Shown: one piece after another, positions 1 to 8,152 of the stretch
How positions within the stretch are numbered: the stretch's first letter is position 1
Layout of the letters: each line of letters opens with the position of its first letter
From: JANQOH01 sp965242575
Lineage (GTDB): Bacteria; Pseudomonadota; Alphaproteobacteria; UBA7887
Assembly: GCA_965242575.1 (NCBI GenBank)
Contig: OZ251461.1
Coordinates: 310,001-374,000, forward strand
Direction of reading: 5' to 3'
Length of the DNA: 64,000 nucleotides
Notes under the pieces: generated by a model
The model's input: only the letters and a program-made list of their open reading frames with translations
The model's database searches: none
Told to the model about the DNA's origin: nothing
Translations under genes and position numbers: made by a program

Positions 1-357
1 ACCGGCGAGGTGCTGCGCGAGGGCGCCGGGAAGCTCGACGCGCTGTGGCGCGCGCGCGACGACATCAAGGTCTCCGACCGGTCGATGATCTGGAACTCGG
101 ACCTGGTGGAGACGCTGGAGTACGAGAACCTGCTGGCGCAGTCGGTGGTGGCGATGGCGGGCGCCGGCGCGCGCGAGGAAAGCCGCGGCGCCCATGCGCG
201 CGAGGACTTCGCCGAGCGCGACGACGAGAACTGGCTCAAGCACACGGTGGCCTGGCTCGGCGAGGACGGGGCGGCGCGACTCGACTACCGCCCGGTGCGC
301 CTGGAGACGCTGAGCGCCGACGCCCGGGCGATCCCGCCCCAGGCGCGGGTTTACTGA
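1..357 (+). CDS. sdhA: Succinate dehydrogenase flavoprotein subunit, C-terminal end (partial)
   Basis: This is the 3' end of a gene that begins before the window; the frame is open from base 1 to TGA at 355-357. The product reads like the SdhA C-terminal helical domain: a DDIKVSDRSMIWNSDLVETLE stretch followed by LENLLAQS-like helix and repeated acidic/basic residues (GAHAREDFAERDDENWLKHT), where the family carries the Arg/His contacts of the substrate site. The ATG near position 10 is internal. It lies 18 bp upstream of sdhB and is certainly co-transcribed with it. SdhA oxidises succinate to fumarate and passes electrons to FAD and then SdhB. Confidence 0.9.
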   Translation, partial: TGEVLREGAGKLDALWRARDDIKVSDRSMIWNSDLVETLEYENLLAQSVVAMAGAGAREESRGAHAREDFAERDDENWLKHTVAWLGEDGAARLDYRPVRLETLSADARAIPPQARVY

Positions 358-375
358 TCCGCGGAGGAGGCGGAC

Positions 376-1155
376 ATGGCCGAATTCAGGCTGCCCCCCG
401 CTTCGCGGGTTCGCGAGGGCAGGACGCACCCGGCGCCGGAGGGCGCGGCGCGGACGCGGACCTTCGCGGTCTATCGCTGGAGCCCCGACGACGGCGCCAA
501 CCCGCGCCTCGACCGCTACCGGGTCGACACGGACCGCTGCGGGCCGATGGTCCTCGACGCGCTGATCGCGATCAAGAACGAGATCGACTCGACGCTGACC
601 TTCCGCCGGTCGTGCCGCGAGGGGGTTTGCGGCAGCTGCGCGATGAACATCGACGGCGCGAACACGCTCGCCTGCACCAAATACATCGCCGATGTGAAGG
701 GCGAGGTGGCGGTCTATCCGCTGCCGCACCTGCCGGTGATCAAGGACCTGGTGCCCGACCTGTCGCTGGCCTACGCGCAATATGCGGCGACCGAGCCGTG
801 GCTGCGCGCCGAATCGCCGCCGCCGCCCGACCGCGAGCGGCGGCAGTCGCCGGAGGAGCGGCGCGCGCTCGACGGGCTGTACGAATGCATATTGTGTTTC
901 TGCTGCACGACCTCCTGCCCCAGCTACTGGTGGAGCGGCGACCGCTACCTGGGCCCGGCGGCGCTGTTGCAGGCGCGCCGCTGGCTCGCCGACAGCCGCG
1001 ACGAGGCGGCGGGGGAGCGCCTCGACGCGCTGGAGGACCCGTTCAAGCTCTACCGCTGCCACACCATCATGAACTGCGCCCACGCCTGCCCCAAGGGCCT
1101 GAACCCGGCGCGGGCGATCGGCGAGATCAAGACGCAGCTGATCGCGCGCCGCTGA
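376..1155 (+). CDS. sdhB: Succinate dehydrogenase iron-sulfur subunit
   Basis: 259 aa, the usual SdhB length. All three cluster sites are visible: [2Fe-2S] ligands Cys80, Cys85, Cys88 and Cys100; the CILCFCC...C group (Cys171-Cys181) and the CHTIMNCAHACPKG group (Cys228, Cys234, Cys238) for the [4Fe-4S] and [3Fe-4S] centres. SdhB carries electrons from the SdhA FAD to quinone at the membrane anchor. The gene follows sdhA closely, so the window holds the tail of an sdh operon, with sdhCD presumably upstream. The N-terminus has about 25 residues of low-complexity sequence before the ferredoxin fold; a slightly later start cannot be excluded, but no better RBS is evident. Confidence 0.96.
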   Translation: MAEFRLPPASRVREGRTHPAPEGAARTRTFAVYRWSPDDGANPRLDRYRVDTDRCGPMVLDALIAIKNEIDSTLTFRRSCREGVCGSCAMNIDGANTLACTKYIADVKGEVAVYPLPHLPVIKDLVPDLSLAYAQYAATEPWLRAESPPPPDRERRQSPEERRALDGLYECILCFCCTTSCPSYWWSGDRYLGPAALLQARRWLADSRDEAAGERLDALEDPFKLYRCHTIMNCAHACPKGLNPARAIGEIKTQLIARR

Positions 1156-1168
1156 GCGGCGCCGCGGC

Positions 1169-2107
1169 ATGACCTGGACGGCGGCCGCCTTCGTAGCCGG
1201 CGGGCTGGCGCTGCTGCTCGGCGGCGGCGAGTGCTTGGTGCGCGGCGCGGTGGGGCTGGCGCGGAGCCTGGGAGTCCCGCCGCTGGTCATCGGGCTGACC
1301 GTGGTCGCGTTCGGGACCTCGGCGCCGGAGCTGGTGGTGAGCCTCCAGGCGGCGCTCGGCGGCCATCCCGACATCGTGCTGGGCAACGTGGTCGGCTCCA
1401 ACAACGCGAACATCCTGCTGATCGCGGGCGCGGCGGCGGCGATCCGCCCGGTCGCCGCGGAGCCGGGCGCGGTCCGCCGCGACGGCGCCGCGCTCATGGC
1501 GGCGACGCTGGCGTTCATCGGCCTGTGCCTGCTCGGCGAACTGGGCTTCGGCGCGGGCCTCGCGCTGGCGGCGGCGCTGGCGGCGTGGATGGCGCTGGCG
1601 CTCCGCTCGGCGCGCCGCCGGGGAAGCGAGGGGGAGGACGAGATCGAGCCCGCGCCGCGCGGCGCCGCCCCGGCCCTGCTCCTCACCCTGGCGGGGATCG
1701 CCGGAGTCCTGCTGGGCGCGCGGCTGCTGATCGACGGCGCGGTGGACGTGGCCCGCGCCGCCGGCCTGTCGGAGGCGGTCATCGGCCTGACGCTGATCGC
1801 CTTCGGCACCTCGCTGCCGGAGCTGGCGGCGGCGGGAATGGCGGCGCTGCGCGGCCACGGCGACATCGCGCTCGGCAACGTGATGGGCAGCAACCTGTTC
1901 AACATGCTGGGCATCGCCGGCGTAACGGCGATGGCGGCCCCGGTCCCCGTTCCGGCCGAACTGCTCCGCCTCGACCTGTGGGTCATGCTGGCGGCGACGC
2001 TGCTGCTGCTGGCGGCGATGCGCGGCGGGCGGCGGATCGGCCGCTTCGAGGGCGGGGCGCTGGCGGGCGCCTATGCGCTCTATATCGCCGCCGTCGTCGG
2101 CGCGTAG
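1169..2107 (+). CDS. Calcium/sodium antiporter family protein (CaCA, YrbG-like)
   Basis: 312 aa inner-membrane protein with about ten hydrophobic segments. It shows the two inverted alpha repeats of the CaCA superfamily: FGTSAPEL with GNVVGSNNANILL (from residue ~48) and FGTSLPEL with GNVMGSNLFNMLG (from ~211). The acidic residues in the two repeats form the cation site in this family, which exchanges Ca2+ for Na+ or H+. A basic/acidic loop (RRRGSEGEDEIE) separates the halves. It starts 13 bp after sdhB and may be read through from it; its role is not linked to succinate oxidation. The exact cation is not deducible. Confidence 0.9.
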   Translation: MTWTAAAFVAGGLALLLGGGECLVRGAVGLARSLGVPPLVIGLTVVAFGTSAPELVVSLQAALGGHPDIVLGNVVGSNNANILLIAGAAAAIRPVAAEPGAVRRDGAALMAATLAFIGLCLLGELGFGAGLALAAALAAWMALALRSARRRGSEGEDEIEPAPRGAAPALLLTLAGIAGVLLGARLLIDGAVDVARAAGLSEAVIGLTLIAFGTSLPELAAAGMAALRGHGDIALGNVMGSNLFNMLGIAGVTAMAAPVPVPAELLRLDLWVMLAATLLLLAAMRGGRRIGRFEGGALAGAYALYIAAVVGA

Positions 2108-2172
2108 CCCGCAACCCCGAACGGCGTGTCCGCCGGCGCCGGGCCGCGCGGCGCGCCCCGCGAGGAGGAGCG

Positions 2173-3270
2173 ATGCGCGAGTTTCACGATTCCGCCTTCA
2201 AGCGCTGGTTCGACCACAAGCGGATGGTCGAGGACCTGTTGCGCGGCTTCGCCCCCGCCGCCGCCGTTCGGGGCGTCGATTTCGACACCCTCGAACAGCT
2301 CCCCGCCGAATACGCCGCCGACGACATGAGCCGGAGCCGCGGCGACGCCGCCTGGCGCGCGCGCTTCCGCGGCGCCGGCGCGGACGAGTGGCTTTACCTC
2401 CTCGTCTTGCTGGAGTTCCAGTCCACCGTGGACCGGCACATGGCGGCGCGCATTTTCGCCTATACCGGGCAGATGTATCTCAAACTGGTCCGCAGCGGGG
2501 AGCTGCCCCCGGACGGTCGGCTGCCGCCGGTGTTGCCGGTTGTGCTCTACAACGGCGAACGGCCGTGGTCGGCGGCGACGGAAATGTTTGCGGCCATCGC
2601 GCCGGTGGGCGAGGGTTTGGCGCCGTTCCAGCCGCGCCAGCGGTATCTGCTGGTTGACGAGCGCCGGTTTTCGATCGAGGATTTGCCGCCGGACAACGCG
2701 GTTTCGGCGCAGATCGCGCTGGAGCGGGGTTCGGTCGAGTCGGTCGGGCCGCTGCTGCGCCGCGTGGCGGCGCTGCTGGCGGGCGAGGAGCATGCGAGTT
2801 TGCGGCGCGCGTTCGCGGAGTTGACGATGCGCATGGTGGCGCGGAGCGCGACGGCGCGGGATCGTCCGGAACTGGCGACCGCGTTGCGCGCGGCGGAGGA
2901 AACGGGAGGCCTGGGCGCGATGGGGACTTTGTTGGGAGAGCGGATCGACGCATACGTCGAAGCGGGCGTCGCTCGCGGCCGCGCCGAAGGCTTGGAGCGG
3001 GGCCTGGAGCAGGGGCTGGAGCAAGGCCTGGAGCGGGGTCTGGAGCAAGGCCTGGAGCGGGGCTTGGCGCGAGGTCTGGAGCGGGAGCGGGAGATACTCT
3101 CGCGGTTGGCGGAGCGGAAATTCGGCGCCGAGGCGGGGGCGCGGCTGGCGGCGCTTCTGGCCGAGGTCGCCGACCCCGAGCGTCTCGCCGCGGTGGGCGA
3201 CCTGGTGATCGACTGCGCCGACGGAGCGGAGCTGCTGGCGCGCGCGCGCGAGGACGCGGCCCGGCGCTGA
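2173..3270 (+). CDS. Rpn/YhgA-like PD-(D/E)XK recombination-promoting nuclease with DUF4351 tail
   Basis: 365 aa. The ATG at 2173 follows GAGGAGG and begins MREFHDSAFKRWF, as in the Rpn/Transposase_31 family. Family hallmarks are WLYLLVLLEFQS (the E-x-Q of the PD-(D/E)XK core) and LPPVLPVVLYNGERPW. After residue ~265 comes a low-complexity run of GLE(R/Q) units, then a DUF4351-like C-terminus (KFGAEAGARLAALL). Related proteins are DNA endonucleases that raise RecA-independent recombination, often mislabelled transposases. The GLEQ/GLER run is encoded by near-identical 12-24 bp units and is likely to vary in length. The 3' third is duplicated immediately downstream. Confidence 0.82.
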   Translation: MREFHDSAFKRWFDHKRMVEDLLRGFAPAAAVRGVDFDTLEQLPAEYAADDMSRSRGDAAWRARFRGAGADEWLYLLVLLEFQSTVDRHMAARIFAYTGQMYLKLVRSGELPPDGRLPPVLPVVLYNGERPWSAATEMFAAIAPVGEGLAPFQPRQRYLLVDERRFSIEDLPPDNAVSAQIALERGSVESVGPLLRRVAALLAGEEHASLRRAFAELTMRMVARSATARDRPELATALRAAEETGGLGAMGTLLGERIDAYVEAGVARGRAEGLERGLEQGLEQGLERGLEQGLERGLARGLEREREILSRLAERKFGAEAGARLAALLAEVADPERLAAVGDLVIDCADGAELLARAREDAARR

Positions 3271-3860
3271 CGCGCGCCCGCCCGGATCGGAACGGGCGCT
3301 GGAAGCGGAGCTCCCGAGTTTGCGGAGTCGACGATGCGCATGGCGACGCGGAGCGCGACGGCGCGGGATCGTCCGGAACTGGCGACCGCGTTGCGCGCGG
3401 CGGAGGAAACGGGAGGCCTGGGCGCGATGGGGACTTCGTTGGGAGAGCGGATCGACGCATACGTCGAAGCGGGCGTCGCGCGCGGCCGCGCCGAAGGCCT
3501 GGAGCGGGGCCTGGAGCAAGGCTTGGAGCGGGGCCTGGAGCAAGGCTTGGAGCGGAGTCTGGAGCGGGTGCGGGCGATGCTCTCGCGCCAGGCGGAGCGG
3601 AAGTTCGGCGCCGAGGCGGGCGCGCGGCTGGCGGCGCTGCTGGCCGAGGTCGCCGACCCGGAGCGTCTCGCCGCGGTGGGCGACCTGGTGATCGACTGCG
3701 CCGACGGAGCGGAGCTGCTGGCGCGCGCGCGAGGACGCGGCGACCTGGACGACTGGCTGATCGCGGAGCTCGGGGAACTGCTGGCGCGCGCGCGCGCGGA
3801 CGCGAACCGGCGCCGACGCGCGCCGGGCCGGATCAGAACAGGCGCTGGAAGCGGAGCTCC
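2811..3860. repeat. Tandem duplication spanning the tails of two convergent genes
   Basis: Copy 1 runs about 2811-3314 and copy 2 about 3315-3860. Each contains the Rpn-gene 3' third, the intergenic gap and the last ~45 bp of the converging Slam gene (compare 3299-3314 with 3845-3860, identical over 16 bp). The copies differ by small indels in the GLE(R/Q) repeat and by about 40 bp near the Rpn stop. The Slam tail at 3272-3314 is therefore an orphan fragment, which fixes the direction of duplication. Confidence 0.85.
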
Positions 3861-3936
3861 AGGCGGGCGCGGCGGTAGTCCTGGACCTGCGCGTTCGAGT
3901 CCCGCTCCTCATAGACCGCCACCGCCTGCGGGCTGA
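3334..3936 (+). pseudogene. Duplicated C-terminal fragment of the Rpn-like nuclease gene
   Basis: This open frame of 200 codons repeats residues ~220-365 of the gene ending at 3270 (MRMATRSATARDRPELATAL..., GLEQGLER run, KFGAEAGARLAALLAEV), then runs into the antisense of the Slam gene. The nuclease core is absent, so catalytic activity is not expected. It arose by the tandem duplication described separately. No ribosome binding site precedes the internal ATG. The true fragment probably ends near 3815; the last ~35 codons are antisense to the Slam gene. Confidence 0.75.
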
Positions 3937-5221
3937 ACCCGAACAGCGTGAAGGCGCGGTTGTAGACCGACACGCGCGCGACGCGGGTGTTGTCGGCGCG
4001 GTCGGCGCCGCCGGAGGGCGCGAGCAGCAGCGACGGAACCCCGGCGCCGTCGTAGCGCCGCGCGTGGTATTCGCCGCCGACGCCCACGGTGAAGCCGCGC
4101 GGCAGCGCCACCGTGACGTCGAGCCGGCCCCACCGGGTCTCGTTGCGGAGGCGGTCGAGGCGCGGGCGCTCGGTCCCGTATCCGACGTCCGAGCGGACCG
4201 CCAGCGTCGGCGTCGCCACCCAGAACGCGCCGACCGAAAACGACGTCAACGGGCCGTCGAGATAGTCGATCCGGTCGCGGTGGGTTTGCCTGAGCCACGA
4301 CGCGCGCGCATGCGCGCGCAGCCGGGGCGTGACCAGGTATTCGGCCTCGACCCGCCCGCCGAGGGCGTGGTTGTAGGGCAGGTCGCCGAGCCGGCGGTAG
4401 TGCGCGGTGGCGAGGACGCTCGCCTCCAGGTCGCGGCCGACGATCCAGCGCGGGCCGACATGCGCCGCCATGAAGTCCTGGTCGAAGCGGCTGCGCGGGT
4501 ATTCGCGGCGCGAGAAGTCCGCGCCGGCGCGCAGCCGCATGCGGTCGGCGAACGGGTATTGGTATTCGCCGCCGCCCCAGATCGACACGCCGATCCCGGA
4601 ACTGGCGATGTCCTCCTTGCTGCGCCGGAACGGCAGCTCCCCGAACACGGTCCGGATCTGGATCTCTTCTTCGTCCGACGCGGCGCCGATGTTGCTGTCG
4701 GGCGCCAGCGCCCCGCCGACGTAGGCCGTCCACCGCTTGCGGGCGCGGATGGCGCCGAGAAAGCCCTGGACGGTCGCCGCCACCTCCTGGCGGACGCCGC
4801 CGGCCAGCACGCGCTCGAAATGCCCGCGCGCCAGGTCGTCGTCCTCCTTGAGGAAGAAGGCGCGCGCGAGTTCGAGGCGCACGCGCACCAGGTCCGGACT
4901 GTCGACCAGAATGGCGCGGAGCGCCTGGATCGCCTCGTCGAGCAGCGCCGCGCGGGCGTCCGGGTCCTCCCGCGCCTCCGCCGCGCCGATGGCGGCGAGC
5001 CCGGTGAGGAACAGCACGTCGGTCCGGTCCGCCCGCCCGGCCGGGTCCAGCGGGCGCAGCAGCGCGAGCGCGGCGGCGAACTCCCCCGCCTCCACGGCGG
5101 CGCGCGCCTCCATGACGACCGGGTCGGCGGACAGGTGGGAATCGGCGGACGCCGCGGCGGCGGCGCAGCACCACAGCGCGGCCGCGAAGGCGCGGACGAA
5201 AAGCGCGGAAAGGCGGGGCAT
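3833..5221 (-). CDS. Slam-type outer-membrane protein (TPR plus DUF560 beta-barrel)
   Basis: 462 aa: signal peptide (1 to ~26, ending AAAAASA), periplasmic TPR-like helices to about 160 (VRVRLELARAFFLKEDDDLARGHFE), then a barrel rich in aromatic-ended strands finishing ARLELRFQRLF with a C-terminal Phe. This is the layout of surface lipoprotein assembly modulators, which move lipoproteins such as TbpB and fHbp across the outer membrane. The TbpB-like lipoprotein gene just upstream on the same strand is the natural client. A terminator lies between them, so this gene may have its own promoter or depend on read-through. Family assignment is from motif layout and genomic pairing. Confidence 0.85.
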   Translation of the reverse strand: MPRLSALFVRAFAAALWCCAAAAASADSHLSADPVVMEARAAVEAGEFAAALALLRPLDPAGRADRTDVLFLTGLAAIGAAEAREDPDARAALLDEAIQALRAILVDSPDLVRVRLELARAFFLKEDDDLARGHFERVLAGGVRQEVAATVQGFLGAIRARKRWTAYVGGALAPDSNIGAASDEEEIQIRTVFGELPFRRSKEDIASSGIGVSIWGGGEYQYPFADRMRLRAGADFSRREYPRSRFDQDFMAAHVGPRWIVGRDLEASVLATAHYRRLGDLPYNHALGGRVEAEYLVTPRLRAHARASWLRQTHRDRIDYLDGPLTSFSVGAFWVATPTLAVRSDVGYGTERPRLDRLRNETRWGRLDVTVALPRGFTVGVGGEYHARRYDGAGVPSLLLAPSGGADRADNTRVARVSVYNRAFTLFGFSPQAVAVYEERDSNAQVQDYRRARLELRFQRLF

Positions 5222-5325
5222 GGCGGGCTCGGTTGGGGAAGACGCGGCGCGCCCGGCGCGCCCGGCGCCACCTTACCTCGGCGGGCGCGCCGGGGCTACC
5301 CGGGCGCCCTTCGGTCGCGGCCGGC

Positions 5326-5439
5326 CTACGGGAGCTTGACGGCGCCGGCGATGAAGATCGCCAGGCGCGCTTCGAGGCGCGCGAGGTCGGCCCTGGTGGC
5401 GACGCCTTCGTCGAACGCGAGGCGCAAGGCGTCGAGCAT
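5326..5439 (-). pseudogene. 37-codon remnant of a DUF1640-like coiled-coil protein
   Basis: ATG at 5439 to TAG at 5326 encodes a 37-aa peptide containing VATRADLARLEARLA and a short hydrophobic end with KLP. It resembles the 93-aa protein at 37511-37792 (LATKADLAAAVSNLETRMEARL ... VAAIKLL) with the N-terminal helix and most of the membrane segment deleted. It sits between the lipoprotein gene and the Slam gene. It is probably a deletion remnant, although a functional micro-protein cannot be ruled out. Confidence 0.45.
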
Positions 5440-5535
5440 ATGGCGGTTCTCCGTTCGCGGGCGCGGGCGACGCTACTCCGGCCCGGCGGCGGCGCGCAAG
5501 CGCGATTCCGTCCGAGCCGCTGGAAGACGCGGATC

Positions 5536-5566
5536 GAAAAGAAAGGGCGGCCTTTCGGCCGCCCTT
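5536..5566 (-). terminator. Rho-independent terminator of the TbpB-like lipoprotein gene
   Basis: A 10-bp perfect stem (5543-5552 pairing with 5557-5566) with a 4-nt loop is followed on the minus strand by a U-rich tract (TTTCTTTTC). It lies about 35 bp downstream of the lipoprotein stop codon. It is the clearest intrinsic terminator in the window and separates the lipoprotein from the Slam gene. Confidence 0.8.
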
Positions 5567-5600
5567 CCCGTCGCTTGCGCCGGCGTTGCGGAGCGGCGTG

Positions 5601-7790
5601 TTACCGCGTCGCCCCGAAAGCGCCGATCAGGCTCAGATCGTAGTTGTCGTCGTTGGGGTCGCTGACCACGAAGAACGTCCCGGCGATCCCCGTCGGCTGG
5701 TCGTAGGAGTTCTCGCCGTTGCCGAACAGCTGCATCGCGCTGCTGCCGGTGAGGCCGTTGTCGCTCCCCGCCCCCCACTTGCCGTCCGCGGCGATGCCGA
5801 AGCCGTAGGCGTGGTTGGCGGCGACCCACGCGAACTTCGCGCTTTCCGAGGCGAAGTCGATCTCCCACGCGCTCCGGTCCACCGCCGTCGACGACCCGTG
5901 GGACGTGGTGGAGAAGTCCCGCAGCGTGCCGTAAATGCCGGTGCCGGAGTCGGTGGCCGAGCCGTAATCCGCGACGAACTTGGCGACCGCGCCGAACACG
6001 CCGGCGTCCCGCATCCCGTCGTTGTGTTCGGCGTAATGCCCGCGGGCGACGCCGTTATAGGTGGCCTGCCCCTGGACGGTGAGAAGGGTGGCGCCGGTGC
6101 TGCCCCCTTCGGGGTCGAAGGGATCGCCGCCGTCGATGAACGCGCCGAACGCGGTGTGGCCGCCGTCCATCGCCACCGCCCAGCTGCCGAAAGCCAGCCA
6201 GTCGGCATCGTCGGTCACCACCTGCGCGCCTTCGGTGGGCGTGAAGGCGAGCGAGCCGCCGGTGAGGGTCTGGGCGCCGTCGTCGTCGGTGGTGACGACG
6301 CACCCGGCCACGTTGGAGCAGGTGAAGACGCCGGGGACGCCGTTGAACGTGCCGTTCGTCTCGTCCGTGCCGATGGTCTGCCGGTCGGCGGGCGCGTCCG
6401 GAACGACGCCGCCGGTCGGAGCGACCAGCACCTGCCCCGTGAGGGCGCCCGCGTCGACGTCGCCGAAGGAGGCGGCCGGGTCCGTCATCTTGTCGGTTTC
6501 GTAGTTGGTGAACGCCTGGATGTGCAGGGTTCCGTCGTCCGACGCGTCGTCGGCGCTCCCGCCGTCCAGGGCTATCGTTCTGGCGATGCCCATCGTGAAC
6601 CGGTCGGCGGGGCTCCGCATGTCGGTCCCGGCGAACGAAAACGCCTTCGTCCCCTCCGCGTTCGTCGTCCTGTCGACCGGCAGCTCCGCGATCCACCCGA
6701 CCGCGCCCGCATCGTAAGGGCCGGCGTAGTCGGCGTGGAGGATGTTCGCGGCGGCGGCGTCGGCGGCGGTCGCGGTCGCGACGAGCCCGAGCCCGCGCCT
6801 GACCGGGACGGCGCCATAGGTCTTGGCCCTGTTCGCGGCGCTGGTTCCGTCCGCGAAACCGGCGAACACGTTGTTCGAGTCCTCGGACTGGGCGGTGGGG
6901 GCGACGGCGACCTTCTCGTCGAAGACGGCGACGTTGCCCCAGTTCGAGGTGGGCGGAGCCACATCCTCGCCCGTCGCCGGCGCCGTGTGGAACGAGATGG
7001 TTCTGCCCCTGTTGCTGGTGCCGCCCTCCTCCGCGCCGAAACCGGGGGCGGAGAGCGCCAGCGAAAGCGACAACGGATCGCGATTCTTCATGTTCGCGTC
7101 GTGGGCCTGGTAGGCGAGGCCCCGATAGAAAGCCGGATACGCCGAAGCGAACGTAACGCCGCCCGTGGCGACCGTGTCGGTCTTGGGGGCGCTGTCGGCG
7201 TCGGCCGGGTCCGTCAGCCGCGTTTCGATGACCACCACGCAACCGTCGGAGGCGGCGGCGGGGCAGCTCATGACGACGCCGTTCTGCGTCATGGTCCCGC
7301 CGGCCGCGATGGAGAACTGCTGCCGGTTCCCGGACGAGGGCTGGAGGAAGCGCGTGACGCCGGCGGCCATCGTGATTTTGGCGACCTCGCCCCTCAGCAC
7401 GTTGGCCGACGCATCGACGGACAACATGCCGTCCGCGGACTTGGTCACGGTCACGGTGCAGGCGTCCTCGCCCCGGCAGATGAACCGGTACCCGTTCATG
7501 TCGACGAAGCGGTTGCCGTTCCTGTCCACGTCCGCCGCGGGGTGCCCGCCGGAGATCGACCGGATGGTGAAGGGCGTGTCGCCCGTCGGGAAGTCGTCCG
7601 CCGCCCCGGCCGGCAACATCACGGTCGTGGGGGTGGGCGTGGGGGCGGGGTCCGGATCCGGGTCCGGCTGCATCGGCGCCGGATCCGGGTCCGGGTCCGC
7701 CGGCGCCGTGACGGTCTTCGTGTCGCTGGAGCACGCGCCCAACGCGAGCAGCGCTCCGATGGCGACCATAAGCGCCAGTCTCAGTGGCAT
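5601..7790 (-). CDS. TbpB-like Slam-dependent surface lipoprotein
   Basis: 729 aa. The ATG at 7790 is preceded by GGAGGA at good spacing; an in-frame ATG 33 bp upstream has no such site. The first 20 residues are a lipoprotein signal with LGAC lipobox (Cys20), then a PDPDPAP linker that would act as a membrane tether. The body has many Gly/Asp/Thr-rich beta segments, FAGTDM and SLIGAFGATR at the very C-terminus; the final barrel motif (G-x-F-F-V-V ... GAFGA) matches TbpB B/D-type domains. Such proteins are exposed on the cell surface and bind host ligands; the ligand here is unknown. The Slam partner lies immediately downstream. Confidence 0.78.
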   Translation of the reverse strand: MPLRLALMVAIGALLALGACSSDTKTVTAPADPDPDPAPMQPDPDPDPAPTPTPTTVMLPAGAADDFPTGDTPFTIRSISGGHPAADVDRNGNRFVDMNGYRFICRGEDACTVTVTKSADGMLSVDASANVLRGEVAKITMAAGVTRFLQPSSGNRQQFSIAAGGTMTQNGVVMSCPAAASDGCVVVIETRLTDPADADSAPKTDTVATGGVTFASAYPAFYRGLAYQAHDANMKNRDPLSLSLALSAPGFGAEEGGTSNRGRTISFHTAPATGEDVAPPTSNWGNVAVFDEKVAVAPTAQSEDSNNVFAGFADGTSAANRAKTYGAVPVRRGLGLVATATAADAAAANILHADYAGPYDAGAVGWIAELPVDRTTNAEGTKAFSFAGTDMRSPADRFTMGIARTIALDGGSADDASDDGTLHIQAFTNYETDKMTDPAASFGDVDAGALTGQVLVAPTGGVVPDAPADRQTIGTDETNGTFNGVPGVFTCSNVAGCVVTTDDDGAQTLTGGSLAFTPTEGAQVVTDDADWLAFGSWAVAMDGGHTAFGAFIDGGDPFDPEGGSTGATLLTVQGQATYNGVARGHYAEHNDGMRDAGVFGAVAKFVADYGSATDSGTGIYGTLRDFSTTSHGSSTAVDRSAWEIDFASESAKFAWVAANHAYGFGIAADGKWGAGSDNGLTGSSAMQLFGNGENSYDQPTGIAGTFFVVSDPNDDNYDLSLIGAFGATR

Positions 7791-7995
7791 TGCGGTTCCT
7801 CCATGAGGGTTAGCCGTTCGCATCGGTCACCCAGCAAGTCTCTTGCGCTCGGAAGCCATTCGCCCTTGCGGGGCCGCCGGAGTCGACGATTCTTCGCATT
7901 ACGCCATGAAAGCGCGGACAGCGCAAGCCCCCCTTCGCGGAATCCGGCGCGAACTCCCCGCCCGCGAAGCCAACCCCCGCAAGCGATTGCCGGGG

Positions 7996-8023
7996 AATAT
8001 AACCCCGCCGCGCGCGCCGTCAA
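7996..8023 (-). promoter_or_regulatory. Predicted sigma-70-type promoter of the TbpB-like lipoprotein gene
   Basis: On the minus strand TTGACG (8018-8023) and TATATT (7996-8001) are separated by 16 bp in an otherwise extremely GC-rich stretch. Transcription would begin near 7988, giving a leader of about 200 nt before the ATG at 7790. The rest of 7824-8152 holds no gene that I can support. Confidence 0.5.
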
Positions 8024-8152
8024 CGAATTTTCCGCGCCCGGCGCAAAATTTCACGGGCCGCGGGCGGGCGGGGCGAATCGACCCCGCGAATCGTCCGCGC
8101 CGCCGGCCGGGAGCAGCATGGCGCCGCGCCCGCACGCGCGCCGGCCGCGCCG

